Origin: Spiribacter salinus M19-40
Lineage (GTDB): Bacteria; Pseudomonadota; Gammaproteobacteria; Nitrococcales; Nitrococcaceae
Assembly (NCBI RefSeq): GCF_000319575.2
Contig: NC_021291.1
Location: 186,001 to 250,000 of the forward strand
Direction: 5' to 3'
Length of the DNA stretch: 64,000 nt
Shown here: one piece after another, positions 49,741-58,508 of the stretch
Numbering within the stretch: the first letter of the stretch is position 1
Layout: each line of letters starts with the position of its first letter
The notes under the pieces: generated by a model
What the model saw: only the letters and a program-made list of their open reading frames with translations
Databases searched by the model: none
Told to the model about the DNA's origin: nothing
Position numbers and translations under genes: made by a program

Positions 49741-50212
49741 AGCGTTCCCGGTGCTGGGTGCGGTGATGGCCTTGGCTTTCACCGCACCGGCCCACTCTCT
49801 GGGCCTCGAGGTCAGAGAGGCTCGGACCAGTGAGCGACTGGATTGTCTGCCGCTATCCGATCGGGCTTTCTCGTTGACGTTTATTCATTCGGTCTCACAA
49901 ACGCCTGTGGAAGATGTGTACACCCTCGAGGGTGAGGGGTCTGAACGGCAACTGGTGCAGACCGCTGAGCATTTCGTCACCCATGGGCAGGGCTTGCCTT
50001 CGATGGAGGATGAACCTGGTTTAAGCCGGCTGGAGCATACCGACACCGGGTTCGTGGCCCATATGCGTCGGCCGATATCCAAGCTCATCATTCGGGCGCA
50101 CCCGGATTTCGATAACACGTTGCGGGCCGATGGGCGTCGCATCGATTTGACGAACTGGCCTGACCGGGCGCTGCGTATCGAGCCGGTCGGCGACTGTAAA
50201 AGCAACAGGTAA
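49733..50212 (+). CDS. DUF1850 protein associated with TAXI TRAP transporters
   Basis: About 159 residues. TTG 49733 (AAGGCG just upstream, overlapping the receptor stop by 8 bp) gives a hydrophobic N-terminus LTKAFPVLGAVMALAFTAPAHS; GTG 49700 is in frame too. FSLTFIHSVSQTPVEDVYTLEG is the DUF1850 hallmark. The family sits between TAXI receptors and fused permeases in many genomes; its function is not known. Confidence 0.85.
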   Translation: MTKAFPVLGAVMALAFTAPAHSLGLEVREARTSERLDCLPLSDRAFSLTFIHSVSQTPVEDVYTLEGEGSERQLVQTAEHFVTHGQGLPSMEDEPGLSRLEHTDTGFVAHMRRPISKLIIRAHPDFDNTLRADGRRIDLTNWPDRALRIEPVGDCKSNR

Positions 50213-50215
50213 GCC

Positions 50216-52426
50216 ATGACGGAGCACGCCACTTCCGATACCGATACCCTGATTCGCGAATACGATCGCGAGAGTGGTTTCAGGCAGTTACGTGGGCCGC
50301 TGCGCTTTTTCGTCGCGGCCATTTGTATTGCGCTCAGCGTATTCCACATCTACACGGCCGGTTTCGGGCTGCTGAATGAGGTCTCGCATCGCTCGGTCCA
50401 TATGGCCTTCACCATGGGGCTGCTCTTTTTGCTCTTCCCGCGTGCTCGCCCGATACGTCGTGGGGCGAGTGTGGGTTTCGGCGTCATTTTTGCCGCTTTT
50501 TATCTGATTTTTACTTATCAGCTGGTCAGTGCACTTTCCGGTCAGATCGGGATGGGCCTCACACTGGCCTCGTACGCCTTCGCGGGCCTGATTGCCTTGA
50601 GTGCGCTGCCTTTTCGGTTCCTGGGTGGCCAGGGTGACCGCATTGGGCTGCTGGACTGGCCATTGGCCTTGCTGGGTGCCGGGTTTTCCGCCTATATCCT
50701 GATTTTCTTTGAGCGGATTTTTGTCACCAACGTCGGGTTTCCGCTGCCGATTGATTATCTGATGGGCGGCATTGCCATTTTGATGGTGGTGGAAGGCGCC
50801 CGCCGGACCATGGGTGAGGCCCTGCCCCTGATCGGTCTCATGGCCCTGCTCTACGCCACCCTGGGGCAATATCTGCCGGATGCCCTGGCCCACCGGGGAT
50901 ACGACGTGCTGCGCTTGATCGGGCACCTCTACCTGGGAACGGAGGGCATCTACGGCGTCGCGGTGGGTGTGGCAGCGACCTACGTCTACCACTTCGTCCT
51001 GTTCGGAGTGCTTGCTCAGGCATCCGGGCTCGGGCAGTTGTTCATTGATCTGGCCACGGTGCTGGCAGGTCGCTACTCCGGTGGGCCTGCGAAGGTCTCG
51101 GTGGTCTCATCCGGTTTCTTCGGCATGATTTCCGGCTCGCCGATCGCCAATACGGTGACGACGGGTGCGTTCACTATTCCGATGATGAAGCGCTATGGCT
51201 TCGGCAGTAAGTTTTCGGCGGCGACTGAGGCCGCGGCGTCTTGTGGTGGTCAAATCACGCCGCCGATCATGGGGGCGTCGGCCTTTGTGATGTCGGAGAT
51301 GCTCGGCATCCCCTACAACGAGCTCATTCTTATTGCCGTGATTCCGGCAGCGTTCCATTACCTGGCCACCCTGTGCATGGTGCATTTCGAGGCGCGCAGA
51401 CGGGGGCTAGCGGGTATACCGGCCGCGGATCGGCCGCGGTTTCTGGATGTCATGGCGAGCCGCTGGCATCAGGTCATTCCCATCGTTGTCATGGTGACCC
51501 TCTTGATGATGCGGTTTACGCCGTTTTTGGCGGCTTTCTGGGGCATCATCCTGACGGTTGTGTGCTCCTACATTCCTCTGGTTCTGCGGCCTCTTGGGTT
51601 TACCCGGCTCGATAACACGAGTGTACTGACGCCTCGGCGGCTGACGACGAGCCTTGAGGAGGGCGCGAAGCAGTCCATCGCCATCACCGCGGCCTGTGCC
51701 TGCGTGGGTTTTCTGCTGGGCGTGACCACGCTGACGGGGCTGGGTTTTAAATTCTCGGGCGCGATTGTGGAGATGGCCCACGCGACCGGGAGCTGGCTGG
51801 CGCCCCTGTTACCGTTTGGTCTGTTCAGTGAGTCGGGCCTCATCCTGTTCTCGGCGCTGTTGCTGGTGGCGGTTGCCTGCATTCTGATGGGCGCCGGTAT
51901 TCCAACCACGCCGACCTATATCATCCTCGCCTCCATTGTGGCGCCCGCCCTTGATGAATTTGGTATCGCGTTGCTCGCCGCCCATTTCTTTGTTTTCTAC
52001 TACGGCGTGCTGGCGGACGTGACACCGCCGGTGGCGCTGGCCGCGTATGCCGGTGCGGGTATATCAGGCTCCGACCCGATGCCGACTGGGGTGACGGCAT
52101 TCCGATTGTCGATGGGTAAGGCGCTGGTGCCGTTGATGTTTATGTACGCGCCGAGCCTGCTATTCCTCGATTTCAGCTGGGTGGAGTTCAGCGTGGCGAT
52201 GTTCAGCGGTGTGCTGTGCATTGTGGCGTTGTCGGCAGCCTATATCGGTTACTTCGCCGCGCCGATTCGCCGCTGGGAGGTCTATCTGCTCACCGTGCTC
52301 GGTCTCACCCTGGTTGGTAACAACCCCTGGGTGGTGGCGGTCTGTAGCGCGGTGGTGATCGGGCTGCTGGCACGCAATCGGTTGAAAGTGAACGAAGAGG
52401 GCCAGCCGAGCGCGGCGGCTGGATAA
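50216..52426 (+). CDS. TRAP transporter fused permease (4TM/12TM)
   Basis: 736 residues with many hydrophobic segments: a small DctQ-like part at the N-terminus fused to a DctM-like large subunit. Conserved SSGFFGMISGSPIANTVTTGAFTIPMMKRYGF, EAAASCGGQITPPIMGASAFVMSEMLG and GAGIPTTPTYIILAS..FYYGVLADVTPPVALAA segments are typical. Uses an ion gradient to import the ligand bound by the TAXI protein. Confidence 0.95.
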   Translation: MTEHATSDTDTLIREYDRESGFRQLRGPLRFFVAAICIALSVFHIYTAGFGLLNEVSHRSVHMAFTMGLLFLLFPRARPIRRGASVGFGVIFAAFYLIFTYQLVSALSGQIGMGLTLASYAFAGLIALSALPFRFLGGQGDRIGLLDWPLALLGAGFSAYILIFFERIFVTNVGFPLPIDYLMGGIAILMVVEGARRTMGEALPLIGLMALLYATLGQYLPDALAHRGYDVLRLIGHLYLGTEGIYGVAVGVAATYVYHFVLFGVLAQASGLGQLFIDLATVLAGRYSGGPAKVSVVSSGFFGMISGSPIANTVTTGAFTIPMMKRYGFGSKFSAATEAAASCGGQITPPIMGASAFVMSEMLGIPYNELILIAVIPAAFHYLATLCMVHFEARRRGLAGIPAADRPRFLDVMASRWHQVIPIVVMVTLLMMRFTPFLAAFWGIILTVVCSYIPLVLRPLGFTRLDNTSVLTPRRLTTSLEEGAKQSIAITAACACVGFLLGVTTLTGLGFKFSGAIVEMAHATGSWLAPLLPFGLFSESGLILFSALLLVAVACILMGAGIPTTPTYIILASIVAPALDEFGIALLAAHFFVFYYGVLADVTPPVALAAYAGAGISGSDPMPTGVTAFRLSMGKALVPLMFMYAPSLLFLDFSWVEFSVAMFSGVLCIVALSAAYIGYFAAPIRRWEVYLLTVLGLTLVGNNPWVVAVCSAVVIGLLARNRLKVNEEGQPSAAAG

Positions 52427-52438
52427 ACGGGGCATGCG

Positions 52439-53194
52439 ATGACAAAACAGGACTATACGGTTCCGGCGCTGCGACGCGGGCTCGATATTCTTGAGTTGTT
52501 TGGCCGCGAGCAGTACCGGCTGAGTCAGAATGAGATTGCGGAGGGGCTGGGACTGCCCGTTCATTCCGTTTATCGGTTCGTGCAGACGTTGCTTGCCGGC
52601 GGGTATCTGGAGCGGAGCCGCGATGGGCGCTACGCCCTGGGTAGCCGAATGGTTGCTCAGGGGTTTAGCTATTTCTCAAGCCGTGATTTGGTGGAAATCG
52701 CGGCAGAGCCGGTGAGTGATCTGTGCGCGCGCACGTCCTTGTCCTCGCATCTGTCCATCCGCGAGGAGCGGGATGTGCTGTATATCTACCGGGCGCTCGC
52801 TCAGCAACGTGTGGCGGTTAACGTGCCGGTCGGGACGCGCCTGCCCTGTCATACCACGGCGATGGGACGGGCGCTGCTCAGCGGTGTCGACACGCAGACG
52901 CTCAAGATGCTCTATGCCCATCAGAATCTGGACGGCTATGCAGCGCCATCACCCAGTACCTTCCCACAGCTCATCGACATGATTGCTGAGGAATCGGATC
53001 GAGGGTGGCACACCAGTGGCTCGGATGAGTCGACGGCTGTTGCGGTGCCGGTTCGCAATCCGGTGGGAGACGTGGTGGCGGCCATTAATGTGGCTGGACC
53101 AGATCCGGTGATGCATCGCCCTGGCATGTTTGAAGAACTGGCCACGGAGTTGACGGCGTCAGCCCGCGTCATTGGCAATCAGCTCAGTAATTGA
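52439..53194 (+). CDS. IclR-family transcriptional regulator
   Basis: 251 residues. N-terminal winged helix (VPALRRGLDILELF..LSQNEIAEGLGLPVHSVYRFVQTLLAGGYLER) and C-terminal IclR effector domain (LPCHTTAMGRALLSG, VAVPVRNPVGDVVAAINVAGP). It is 12 bp after the permease and probably autoregulates the hutG-TRAP set through the inverted repeats at 47.8 kb. No terminator was seen directly after it on this strand. Confidence 0.93.
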   Translation: MTKQDYTVPALRRGLDILELFGREQYRLSQNEIAEGLGLPVHSVYRFVQTLLAGGYLERSRDGRYALGSRMVAQGFSYFSSRDLVEIAAEPVSDLCARTSLSSHLSIREERDVLYIYRALAQQRVAVNVPVGTRLPCHTTAMGRALLSGVDTQTLKMLYAHQNLDGYAAPSPSTFPQLIDMIAEESDRGWHTSGSDESTAVAVPVRNPVGDVVAAINVAGPDPVMHRPGMFEELATELTASARVIGNQLSN

Positions 53195-53208
53195 CGCGTT
53201 ATCCGGAC

Positions 53209-53235
53209 AAAAAAAAGCCGACGTTAGCGTCGGCC
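53209..53235 (-). terminator. Rho-independent terminator (minus strand)
   Basis: Stem GCCGACG/CGTCGGC (53217-53223 and 53228-53234) with a 4-base loop, followed on the minus strand by eight consecutive T's. It ends either the deacetylase message or a separate small RNA; the run of T's is on the wrong side to serve the IclR gene. Confidence 0.92.
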
Positions 53236-53276
53236 AAGAGGAGGAGAGTCGGTAGCAGGGTTGCCCCTGCGAACTA
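53209..53276 (-). ncRNA. Candidate small RNA with exposed anti-Shine-Dalgarno region
   Basis: Read on the minus strand: a hairpin GCAGGG-GCAA-CCCTGC (53270-53255) with a GNRA tetraloop; a single-stranded pyrimidine-rich stretch containing CTCTCCTCCTCTT (53249-53237); then a terminator hairpin with eight T's (to 53209). This is the layout of an Hfq-type small RNA whose CCUCCU core mimics the anti-SD of 16S rRNA. A weak -10-like TAGGAT (53288-53283) could start transcription near 53276. Alternatively it is released from the 3' end of the deacetylase mRNA. Not experimentally supported. Confidence 0.5.
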
Positions 53277-53366
53277 TCGATAATCCTAGGGATTTCTCGG
53301 CAGGGGCGGAATAGCGCTCCAGGATGATCGCCTGTGCTCATCAGTCACGAATGTTGCCGCGCATTG

Positions 53367-54389
53367 TCAGGCTGGCTGTTGTAGCCCGGCGATTAGGTGC
53401 CGCGTATTGCTGGCCAGACTGTCGTAGTGATAACCGCCTTCCTGAATGACCACGGTAGGTAAATCCAGACCGGCCACGCGGGCGCCAAGTTGCTGTATGT
53501 CCTCGGCCCCGACGCCAATCTTGGCCTGCGGGTCTTCGTGGTAGATGTCAAAGCCGTTCGAGAAGACCAGGGCATCCGGAGCAAAGAGACGAATGGCCGC
53601 GAGCGCCTGATCGAGCGCGGCAGAGAAGTCAGTGGCATCAGCGCCATGCGGTAAGGGCATGTTGATGTTGTAACCAAAACCCTGCCCCTCACCGCGCTCG
53701 TCCTCAAAGCCGCTGACCACTGGGTAGAAATTGGTCGGGTCTCCGTGAATGGAGAGGTAGAGCACATCCTGACGCTGATAAAAGATCTCTTGAATGCCCT
53801 GGCCGTGATGTACATCGGTATCCAGCACCACAACCCGGTCAAACCGCTGACGCAGGTGCTCTGCGGCAATGGCGGCATTGTTGAGGTAGCAAAAACCGCC
53901 GGCCGCGTCGACGCGGGCATGGTGTCCTGGCGGACGGCACAGGGCGAAGCTCATGGATTCTCCGGCCAGGATATCCTCGGCCGCGTTAACGGCGCCTTGT
54001 GCCGACCAGTAAGCCGCTTCCCAGGTATGCGCGCCGACAGGGCAGCTTCCATCCGCCAGATAGCGCGCTGCTTCCGCGAGGATGCCCCGGAGTGGATTGG
54101 GTGAGCGCACAAAAATATTGGAGAGCACTTCGTCACCCCAGTCATCGGGCATGCTTGTCCAGCGTGCGTGGCAGTTCTCCAGAAACCGGAGGTAGCCGAG
54201 ATCATGGACGGCGCTGATCGGGCGAATGCCATGATCGGCGACCGGCGCCATCGCAACGCCAGACGCTTCCAGGCCTGATCGGATATGGCCTGTGCGCTCG
54301 GGGATCTCCTGGGGTGCGCGCATTTGCCCACGCGTGAAGTAAGTGCGTGGATGATGCAGATCCTGACGGCTGTCGAAATACGCTTTCAC
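53367..54389 (-). CDS. Class II histone-deacetylase-family amidohydrolase (acetylpolyamine amidohydrolase-like)
   Basis: 340 residues from GTG 54389 ([14 protein letters not shown]); GGGGAGG lies 9 nt upstream, favouring this over the earlier GTG at 54413. Zinc-dependent deacetylase motifs: [29 protein letters not shown] (zinc Asp/His), FSNGFD and QEGGYHYD. Opening residues match acetylpolyamine amidohydrolases, so acetylated polyamines are plausible substrates. It is read toward the terminator at 53.2 kb. Confidence 0.9.
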   Translation of the reverse strand: MKAYFDSRQDLHHPRTYFTRGQMRAPQEIPERTGHIRSGLEASGVAMAPVADHGIRPISAVHDLGYLRFLENCHARWTSMPDDWGDEVLSNIFVRSPNPLRGILAEAARYLADGSCPVGAHTWEAAYWSAQGAVNAAEDILAGESMSFALCRPPGHHARVDAAGGFCYLNNAAIAAEHLRQRFDRVVVLDTDVHHGQGIQEIFYQRQDVLYLSIHGDPTNFYPVVSGFEDERGEGQGFGYNINMPLPHGADATDFSAALDQALAAIRLFAPDALVFSNGFDIYHEDPQAKIGVGAEDIQQLGARVAGLDLPTVVIQEGGYHYDSLASNTRHLIAGLQQPA

Positions 54390-54465
54390 GGCAAACGGCC
54401 TCCCCTCGAACACGTCTATGATTCAGTGATCGCCGGAGGATATCAGAGTGGACGGGGAAAGGGAT

Positions 54466-54542
<77 letters not shown>

Positions 54543-54553
54543 GTCGACTCGAG

Positions 54554-54581
54554 AGTGTACCGACAAGCGTTGAGCGGTCAT
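54554..54581 (-). promoter_or_regulatory. Putative promoter of tRNA-Arg
   Basis: On the minus strand ATGACC (54581-54576) and TACACT (54559-54554) are 16 bp apart, with the tRNA starting 12 bp downstream. Both boxes match the consensus at 4 of 6 positions. Confidence 0.45.
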
Positions 54582-54589
54582 AGTCCCAT

Positions 54590-54617
54590 TTTACGCACAA
54601 CACAAACTGGCTATACT
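54590..54617 (+). promoter_or_regulatory. Putative promoter of the cytochrome c5 gene
   Basis: TTTACG (54590-54595) and TATACT (54612-54617, 5 of 6) are 16 bp apart, giving a leader of about 30 nt that contains GAGAGGGA before the GTG start at 54654. Confidence 0.55.
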
Positions 54618-54653
54618 TTGGTAGCCATAAAAAACGGATGAGAGGGACAGGCC

Positions 54654-55166
54654 GTGAGCGCCGATTCGGATAGCACTTTCCTGCGTAACTTCGCCCTGGT
54701 GATCGGCCTGTTAGTCGGTGTCACCATTTTATTGCTGATTGTCGTCAACACCTTCTCCGGCGGCGATGATGCCGAGCGGCAGGCGCTGGCTCAGGAGCGC
54801 GCGGAACGCAATCTGGCGCCAGACTATGCGGTGCGCCTGAGTGGCGAGCCAGCGCCAGCGGTGGCCTCGGGCGAAGCGGAAGCCGAGGCGCAGGGCGGCG
54901 TCACGGAAGTGCGTAGCGGCGAGCAGGTAACCCAAGCCGTCTGCATTGCCTGTCATCAGGGGAATTTCCAGAACGCGCCGGGTATTGGCGATCAGGACGG
55001 CTGGGGTGAGCGCATCGGCAAGGGCTGGGAGACACTGACGACCCATGTCTCAGAAGGCTACGGCAACATGCCGGCGCAGGGTGGTGCCGCTACCGAAGAA
55101 GAAATTCGGGCCGCCATCGAATACATGATTGAGGACGAGACGGGTCTCGAAATCCCGGAGTCCTGA
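54654..55166 (+). CDS. Membrane-anchored cytochrome c5-family protein
   Basis: 170 residues from a GTG start. One N-terminal transmembrane helix (NFALVIGLLVGVTILLLIVV), an Ala/Glu-rich linker, then a small cytochrome domain with CIACH and an axial-Met region GYGNMPAQGG. Probably carries electrons at the periplasmic face of the inner membrane. Converges on the antiporter gene, stops nearly adjacent. Confidence 0.92.
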   Translation: MSADSDSTFLRNFALVIGLLVGVTILLLIVVNTFSGGDDAERQALAQERAERNLAPDYAVRLSGEPAPAVASGEAEAEAQGGVTEVRSGEQVTQAVCIACHQGNFQNAPGIGDQDGWGERIGKGWETLTTHVSEGYGNMPAQGGAATEEEIRAAIEYMIEDETGLEIPES

Positions 55167-55167
55167 G

Positions 55168-57153
55168 TCAGGCCGCCTTGCCGCCTCCCAGAAGGGTGTG
55201 CTCGGCGTGTTCCAACGCTTCGGGGGTTCCGTAGAGCACCAGCACGTCGCCCTCTCTTAGAACGGTGTCCGGGTCGGGTTGTGGCCCTCTGATGCCACCC
55301 CGTCGCACGGCGGTCACCCGAACACCCCGTTTTTCGAGATCCAGCTCGGCAATCCGCTCGCCGATCGCACGCGCGCTCCCGCTTAAGGTGACGGCATGGA
55401 GCTGCTCGCGGAAGCGATCGGATTTCTCCATATCGATCCGCTCAGCTCCGTGGAAGTAGCCGCGCAGCAGGCGATAACGGTCACCCCGGACATCGCGCAC
55501 ATAGCGGTAGACCCGAGCCATTGGGACGCCGAGCAGTGCCAGAACGTGGGAGGCGAGCATCAGGCTGGCTTCAAGCACCTCGGGAACCACCGCCGTGGCG
55601 CCGGCTTCCTGAAAGCGCTCGATCCACCGGTCGTCCCGGGCGCGGGCAAGAACCGGCAAATCGGGTCGCTCCGTGCGTGTGTGTTCGAGCACCTTGATGG
55701 TGAGTTGTGGGTCGTCAAAGCTCAAAACCAGCATTCGCGCGCGGTCCAGCCCGGCCGCCTGCAGGATCTCTCGGCGCTCGACGTCTCCGTAACTGACCGG
55801 CTCACCAGCGCTTCGGGCTTCCTGGACACGCTGCGGATCCAGGTCGAGGGCCACAAACCCGATCCCCTCCTCATCCAGGAGCCGCGCGATATTCTGACCG
55901 GTGCGCCCGTAGCCACAAATGATGACGTGGTGATCCAGCGGGTTGGCGAGCTGGGTCACATCCGAGGCGGCGCTTGCGTGATCGATCGGGTTGGTGGGAG
56001 CGCCGCCGAGCCACTCGCTTAACTGGGCGTTGTGCCGAATCAGCAAAGGCGCGGCGATCATGCTGATGACCACCGCGGCCAGCACGTACTGGCTGGTGGC
56101 CGTGTCCATCAGCCCGGCACTGAGGGACAGGGCGATCAGCGCAAAGCCAAACTCTCCGCCATTGGCCAGAATAACGGCGGTGCGCGTGGCATCCAGTGGC
56201 CCATCCACGGTGCGGGCAATGCCGTAGATCAGCAGGCCCTTGAAGACCATCATGCCAACGGCAATCAGTAACACCCAATGGGCCCCGGTCATGAGCGCCG
56301 GGAGATCGATGACCATGCCGACCGTGATAAAGAAAAAGCCGAGTAAGACGTCTCGAAAAGGCCGAATGTCGGCATCGATTTGGTGCCGATACTCGGTTTC
56401 ACCGAGCATGATCCCGGCCAGGAACGCCCCCAACGCCAGGGAGAGGCCGGCCAGATGGGTCGCCCAGGCGGCAGCGATCGCAATCAGTAATACCGTTAAC
56501 GTGAACAGTTCGTTAGAGCGGGCGCCGGCCACCTCATGGAAGACGGGGCGCAGGGCTTTGCGCCCCACCCAGACCATGACTGAAAACACCGCGATGCCCT
56601 TCAAAAGCGCCAGGCCAAGCTCACTGGCCAGCGAGTTATCGCTGCTGCCCGCCAGAATGGGTATGGCAATGAGAAGGGGAACCACCGCCAGATCCTGAAA
56701 GAGCAGTACGCCGACGGCACGACGGCCATGGCGGGTGTGGATTTCCAGCTGCTCGGTCAGTTGTTTGGTGACGATTGCAGTGGAAGACAAAGCGAGCGCA
56801 CCGCCCAGCACCAGCGCGACGCCGATGTCGCCGGTCAACCATGCGGCGATGGCGCCGAAGACGAGCAGAGAAAGAGTGACTTGCAGAGACCCAAGCACTC
56901 CCACGGCCCAGCGCATGGCATGCAGCTGCGGAAAGGAGAACTCCAAGCCGATGGTGAACAGGAGAAAGACCACACCAAACTCGGCCAGCAAGTGTGTGCC
57001 CGCCGTTTCCTCAATCAGGCCAAGGGCGCTGGGTCCGATCGCCACACCGACGACGAGGTAACCAATGATCGGCGGCAGTGAGAGTCGCCGGAAAACGGCC
57101 ACCACCACAACCGAAGCCGCCAGGAGGATAAGGATGCTGTGCAGGCCCTCCAT
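55168..57153 (-). CDS. CPA2-family cation:proton antiporter with RCK domains (KefB/YbaL-like)
   Basis: 661 residues. About twelve membrane segments (1-380) with GYLVVGVAIGPSALG and GLEFSFPQL; then an RCK_N NAD-binding domain (HVIICGYGRTGQNIARLLDEEG, about 408-525) and an RCK_C/TrkA-C domain at the end (about 570-655). Exports K+ or Na+ in exchange for protons under nucleotide control. Confidence 0.93.
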   Translation of the reverse strand: MEGLHSILILLAASVVVVAVFRRLSLPPIIGYLVVGVAIGPSALGLIEETAGTHLLAEFGVVFLLFTIGLEFSFPQLHAMRWAVGVLGSLQVTLSLLVFGAIAAWLTGDIGVALVLGGALALSSTAIVTKQLTEQLEIHTRHGRRAVGVLLFQDLAVVPLLIAIPILAGSSDNSLASELGLALLKGIAVFSVMVWVGRKALRPVFHEVAGARSNELFTLTVLLIAIAAAWATHLAGLSLALGAFLAGIMLGETEYRHQIDADIRPFRDVLLGFFFITVGMVIDLPALMTGAHWVLLIAVGMMVFKGLLIYGIARTVDGPLDATRTAVILANGGEFGFALIALSLSAGLMDTATSQYVLAAVVISMIAAPLLIRHNAQLSEWLGGAPTNPIDHASAASDVTQLANPLDHHVIICGYGRTGQNIARLLDEEGIGFVALDLDPQRVQEARSAGEPVSYGDVERREILQAAGLDRARMLVLSFDDPQLTIKVLEHTRTERPDLPVLARARDDRWIERFQEAGATAVVPEVLEASLMLASHVLALLGVPMARVYRYVRDVRGDRYRLLRGYFHGAERIDMEKSDRFREQLHAVTLSGSARAIGERIAELDLEKRGVRVTAVRRGGIRGPQPDPDTVLREGDVLVLYGTPEALEHAEHTLLGGGKAA

Positions 57154-57177
57154 GGTTGTCTCTGGTCCCTCCTGTTG

Positions 57178-58440
57178 CTAGGCGTAGCGCCCAAGGGTCA
57201 GCCCCTCGAGCGCGATGGCGGGTGTTTTCCCGTCAATCAGATCCGCGACGACGCGACCGGCCCCAGCAGCAAAAGTCCAGCCAAGGTGTCCCGCGCCCGT
57301 GTTCAGATAACAACCCGGGACACCACTTTCGCCGAGAATGGGGGGGCCGTCCATACTCATGGGGCGCAGACAGGCCCATTGGTCCGCCTCAGCGGGATCG
57401 ATCTGCGCGGCGAGGCGCGGGAAATTCGCAAGCCCCTGGCGTATGACAGCCGCCACTCGTCGGGGCCGCACAGTGGTGTCATAGCCCGTGAACTCGGCGG
57501 TGCCGGCAATGCGCAGCTGATCGCCCAGTCGGGTAATCACCACTTTGCGGCCATCGTCGATAATGGGTAGCCGGGGGGCACCCTCGAGGTCGCTGACATC
57601 AAGCGTTGCTGAATAGCCCTTCACCGGCCGGATCGGCAGTCGAATGCCAAGCTGTTTCGCGAGCTGTGGGGCTTCAGCGCCCGTGGCCAGGACAAAGGCA
57701 TCGGCTTTAAGGCGTGAGCGATCGGTTTCCACCTCGGTGAGCCGCCCACGCGCACAGTGGAGCTGCTGAATGGTCTCGCCGAGGCGCAGCTCAAGTCCCC
57801 GTTGTACGGCGATCTGTCCCAGGCGCTGGCAGAACAGTCGCGCATCCCCGCTGGCGTCGTCGGGATAGAAAATCCCGCCGCTCAGGCTCTCGCGGATATC
57901 GGCGAGAGCGGGCTCCCGTGTTACGAGGCCGGCGGCATCGAGCGTTTCGTGACGCACCCCGACCTCGGCCATGAGCGCCGTATCTGCTTTGGCGGTCTCG
58001 AGCGCCTCCGGCGTGTGGAAGATTTTGAGTATCCCCTCGTGGCTTTGGGTGAAATCGAGCGGTACCTGCGCCTCGAGTTCGCGCATCAGGCGGAGGCTGT
58101 AGGTGGCCAGCCGCGCATTGACCTGGGTATTGCGGGCATGGTGATGGGCCTGGCTGTAGCGCAAAAACCCCAGGCCCCAGCGCGCCATACGGGGTATCTC
58201 GCTTGGCCGCAGCAGCAGGGGGGAGTCTTCCCGTCCAATCCAGCGCAGCAACTGCCCGATCGCCCGGGGTGTATTCCATGGCTCTGTATGACTGGCGTGC
58301 AGCATGGCGCCGTTGGCGTGGCTCGCTTCTGCGGCCAGCTCCGTGGCGCGGTCAACTAACGTGACCTCGTGGCCGGCATCGAGCAGATACCAGGCCGTCG
58401 TTACGCCAACCAATCCGCCACCCAAGACTGTGACCTGCAC
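57178..58440 (-). CDS. dadA: D-amino acid dehydrogenase small subunit
   Basis: 420 residues from GTG 58440 (VQVTVLGGGLVGVTTAWYLLDAGHEVTLVDR), with AGGAG 5 nt upstream. FAD-dependent membrane-associated enzyme that deaminates D-amino acids, typically D-alanine. ASHANGAMLHASHTEPWNTP and the C-terminal GAGHLGWTFAAGAGRVVADLI are typical of DadA. No alanine racemase gene adjoins it. Confidence 0.93.
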   Translation of the reverse strand: MQVTVLGGGLVGVTTAWYLLDAGHEVTLVDRATELAAEASHANGAMLHASHTEPWNTPRAIGQLLRWIGREDSPLLLRPSEIPRMARWGLGFLRYSQAHHHARNTQVNARLATYSLRLMRELEAQVPLDFTQSHEGILKIFHTPEALETAKADTALMAEVGVRHETLDAAGLVTREPALADIRESLSGGIFYPDDASGDARLFCQRLGQIAVQRGLELRLGETIQQLHCARGRLTEVETDRSRLKADAFVLATGAEAPQLAKQLGIRLPIRPVKGYSATLDVSDLEGAPRLPIIDDGRKVVITRLGDQLRIAGTAEFTGYDTTVRPRRVAAVIRQGLANFPRLAAQIDPAEADQWACLRPMSMDGPPILGESGVPGCYLNTGAGHLGWTFAAGAGRVVADLIDGKTPAIALEGLTLGRYA

Positions 58441-58508
58441 GAAGGCTCCTATCCTGTATTCAGCTGATAGCCTTGCAGATATCGGGCCGATCAGGCCACC
58501 CCGCGGGC

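Noticed and set aside
53217-53234. Hairpin as a terminator for the IclR gene on the plus strand
   Set aside because: The A-run precedes the stem on the plus strand, so the U-tract exists only in the minus-strand transcript.
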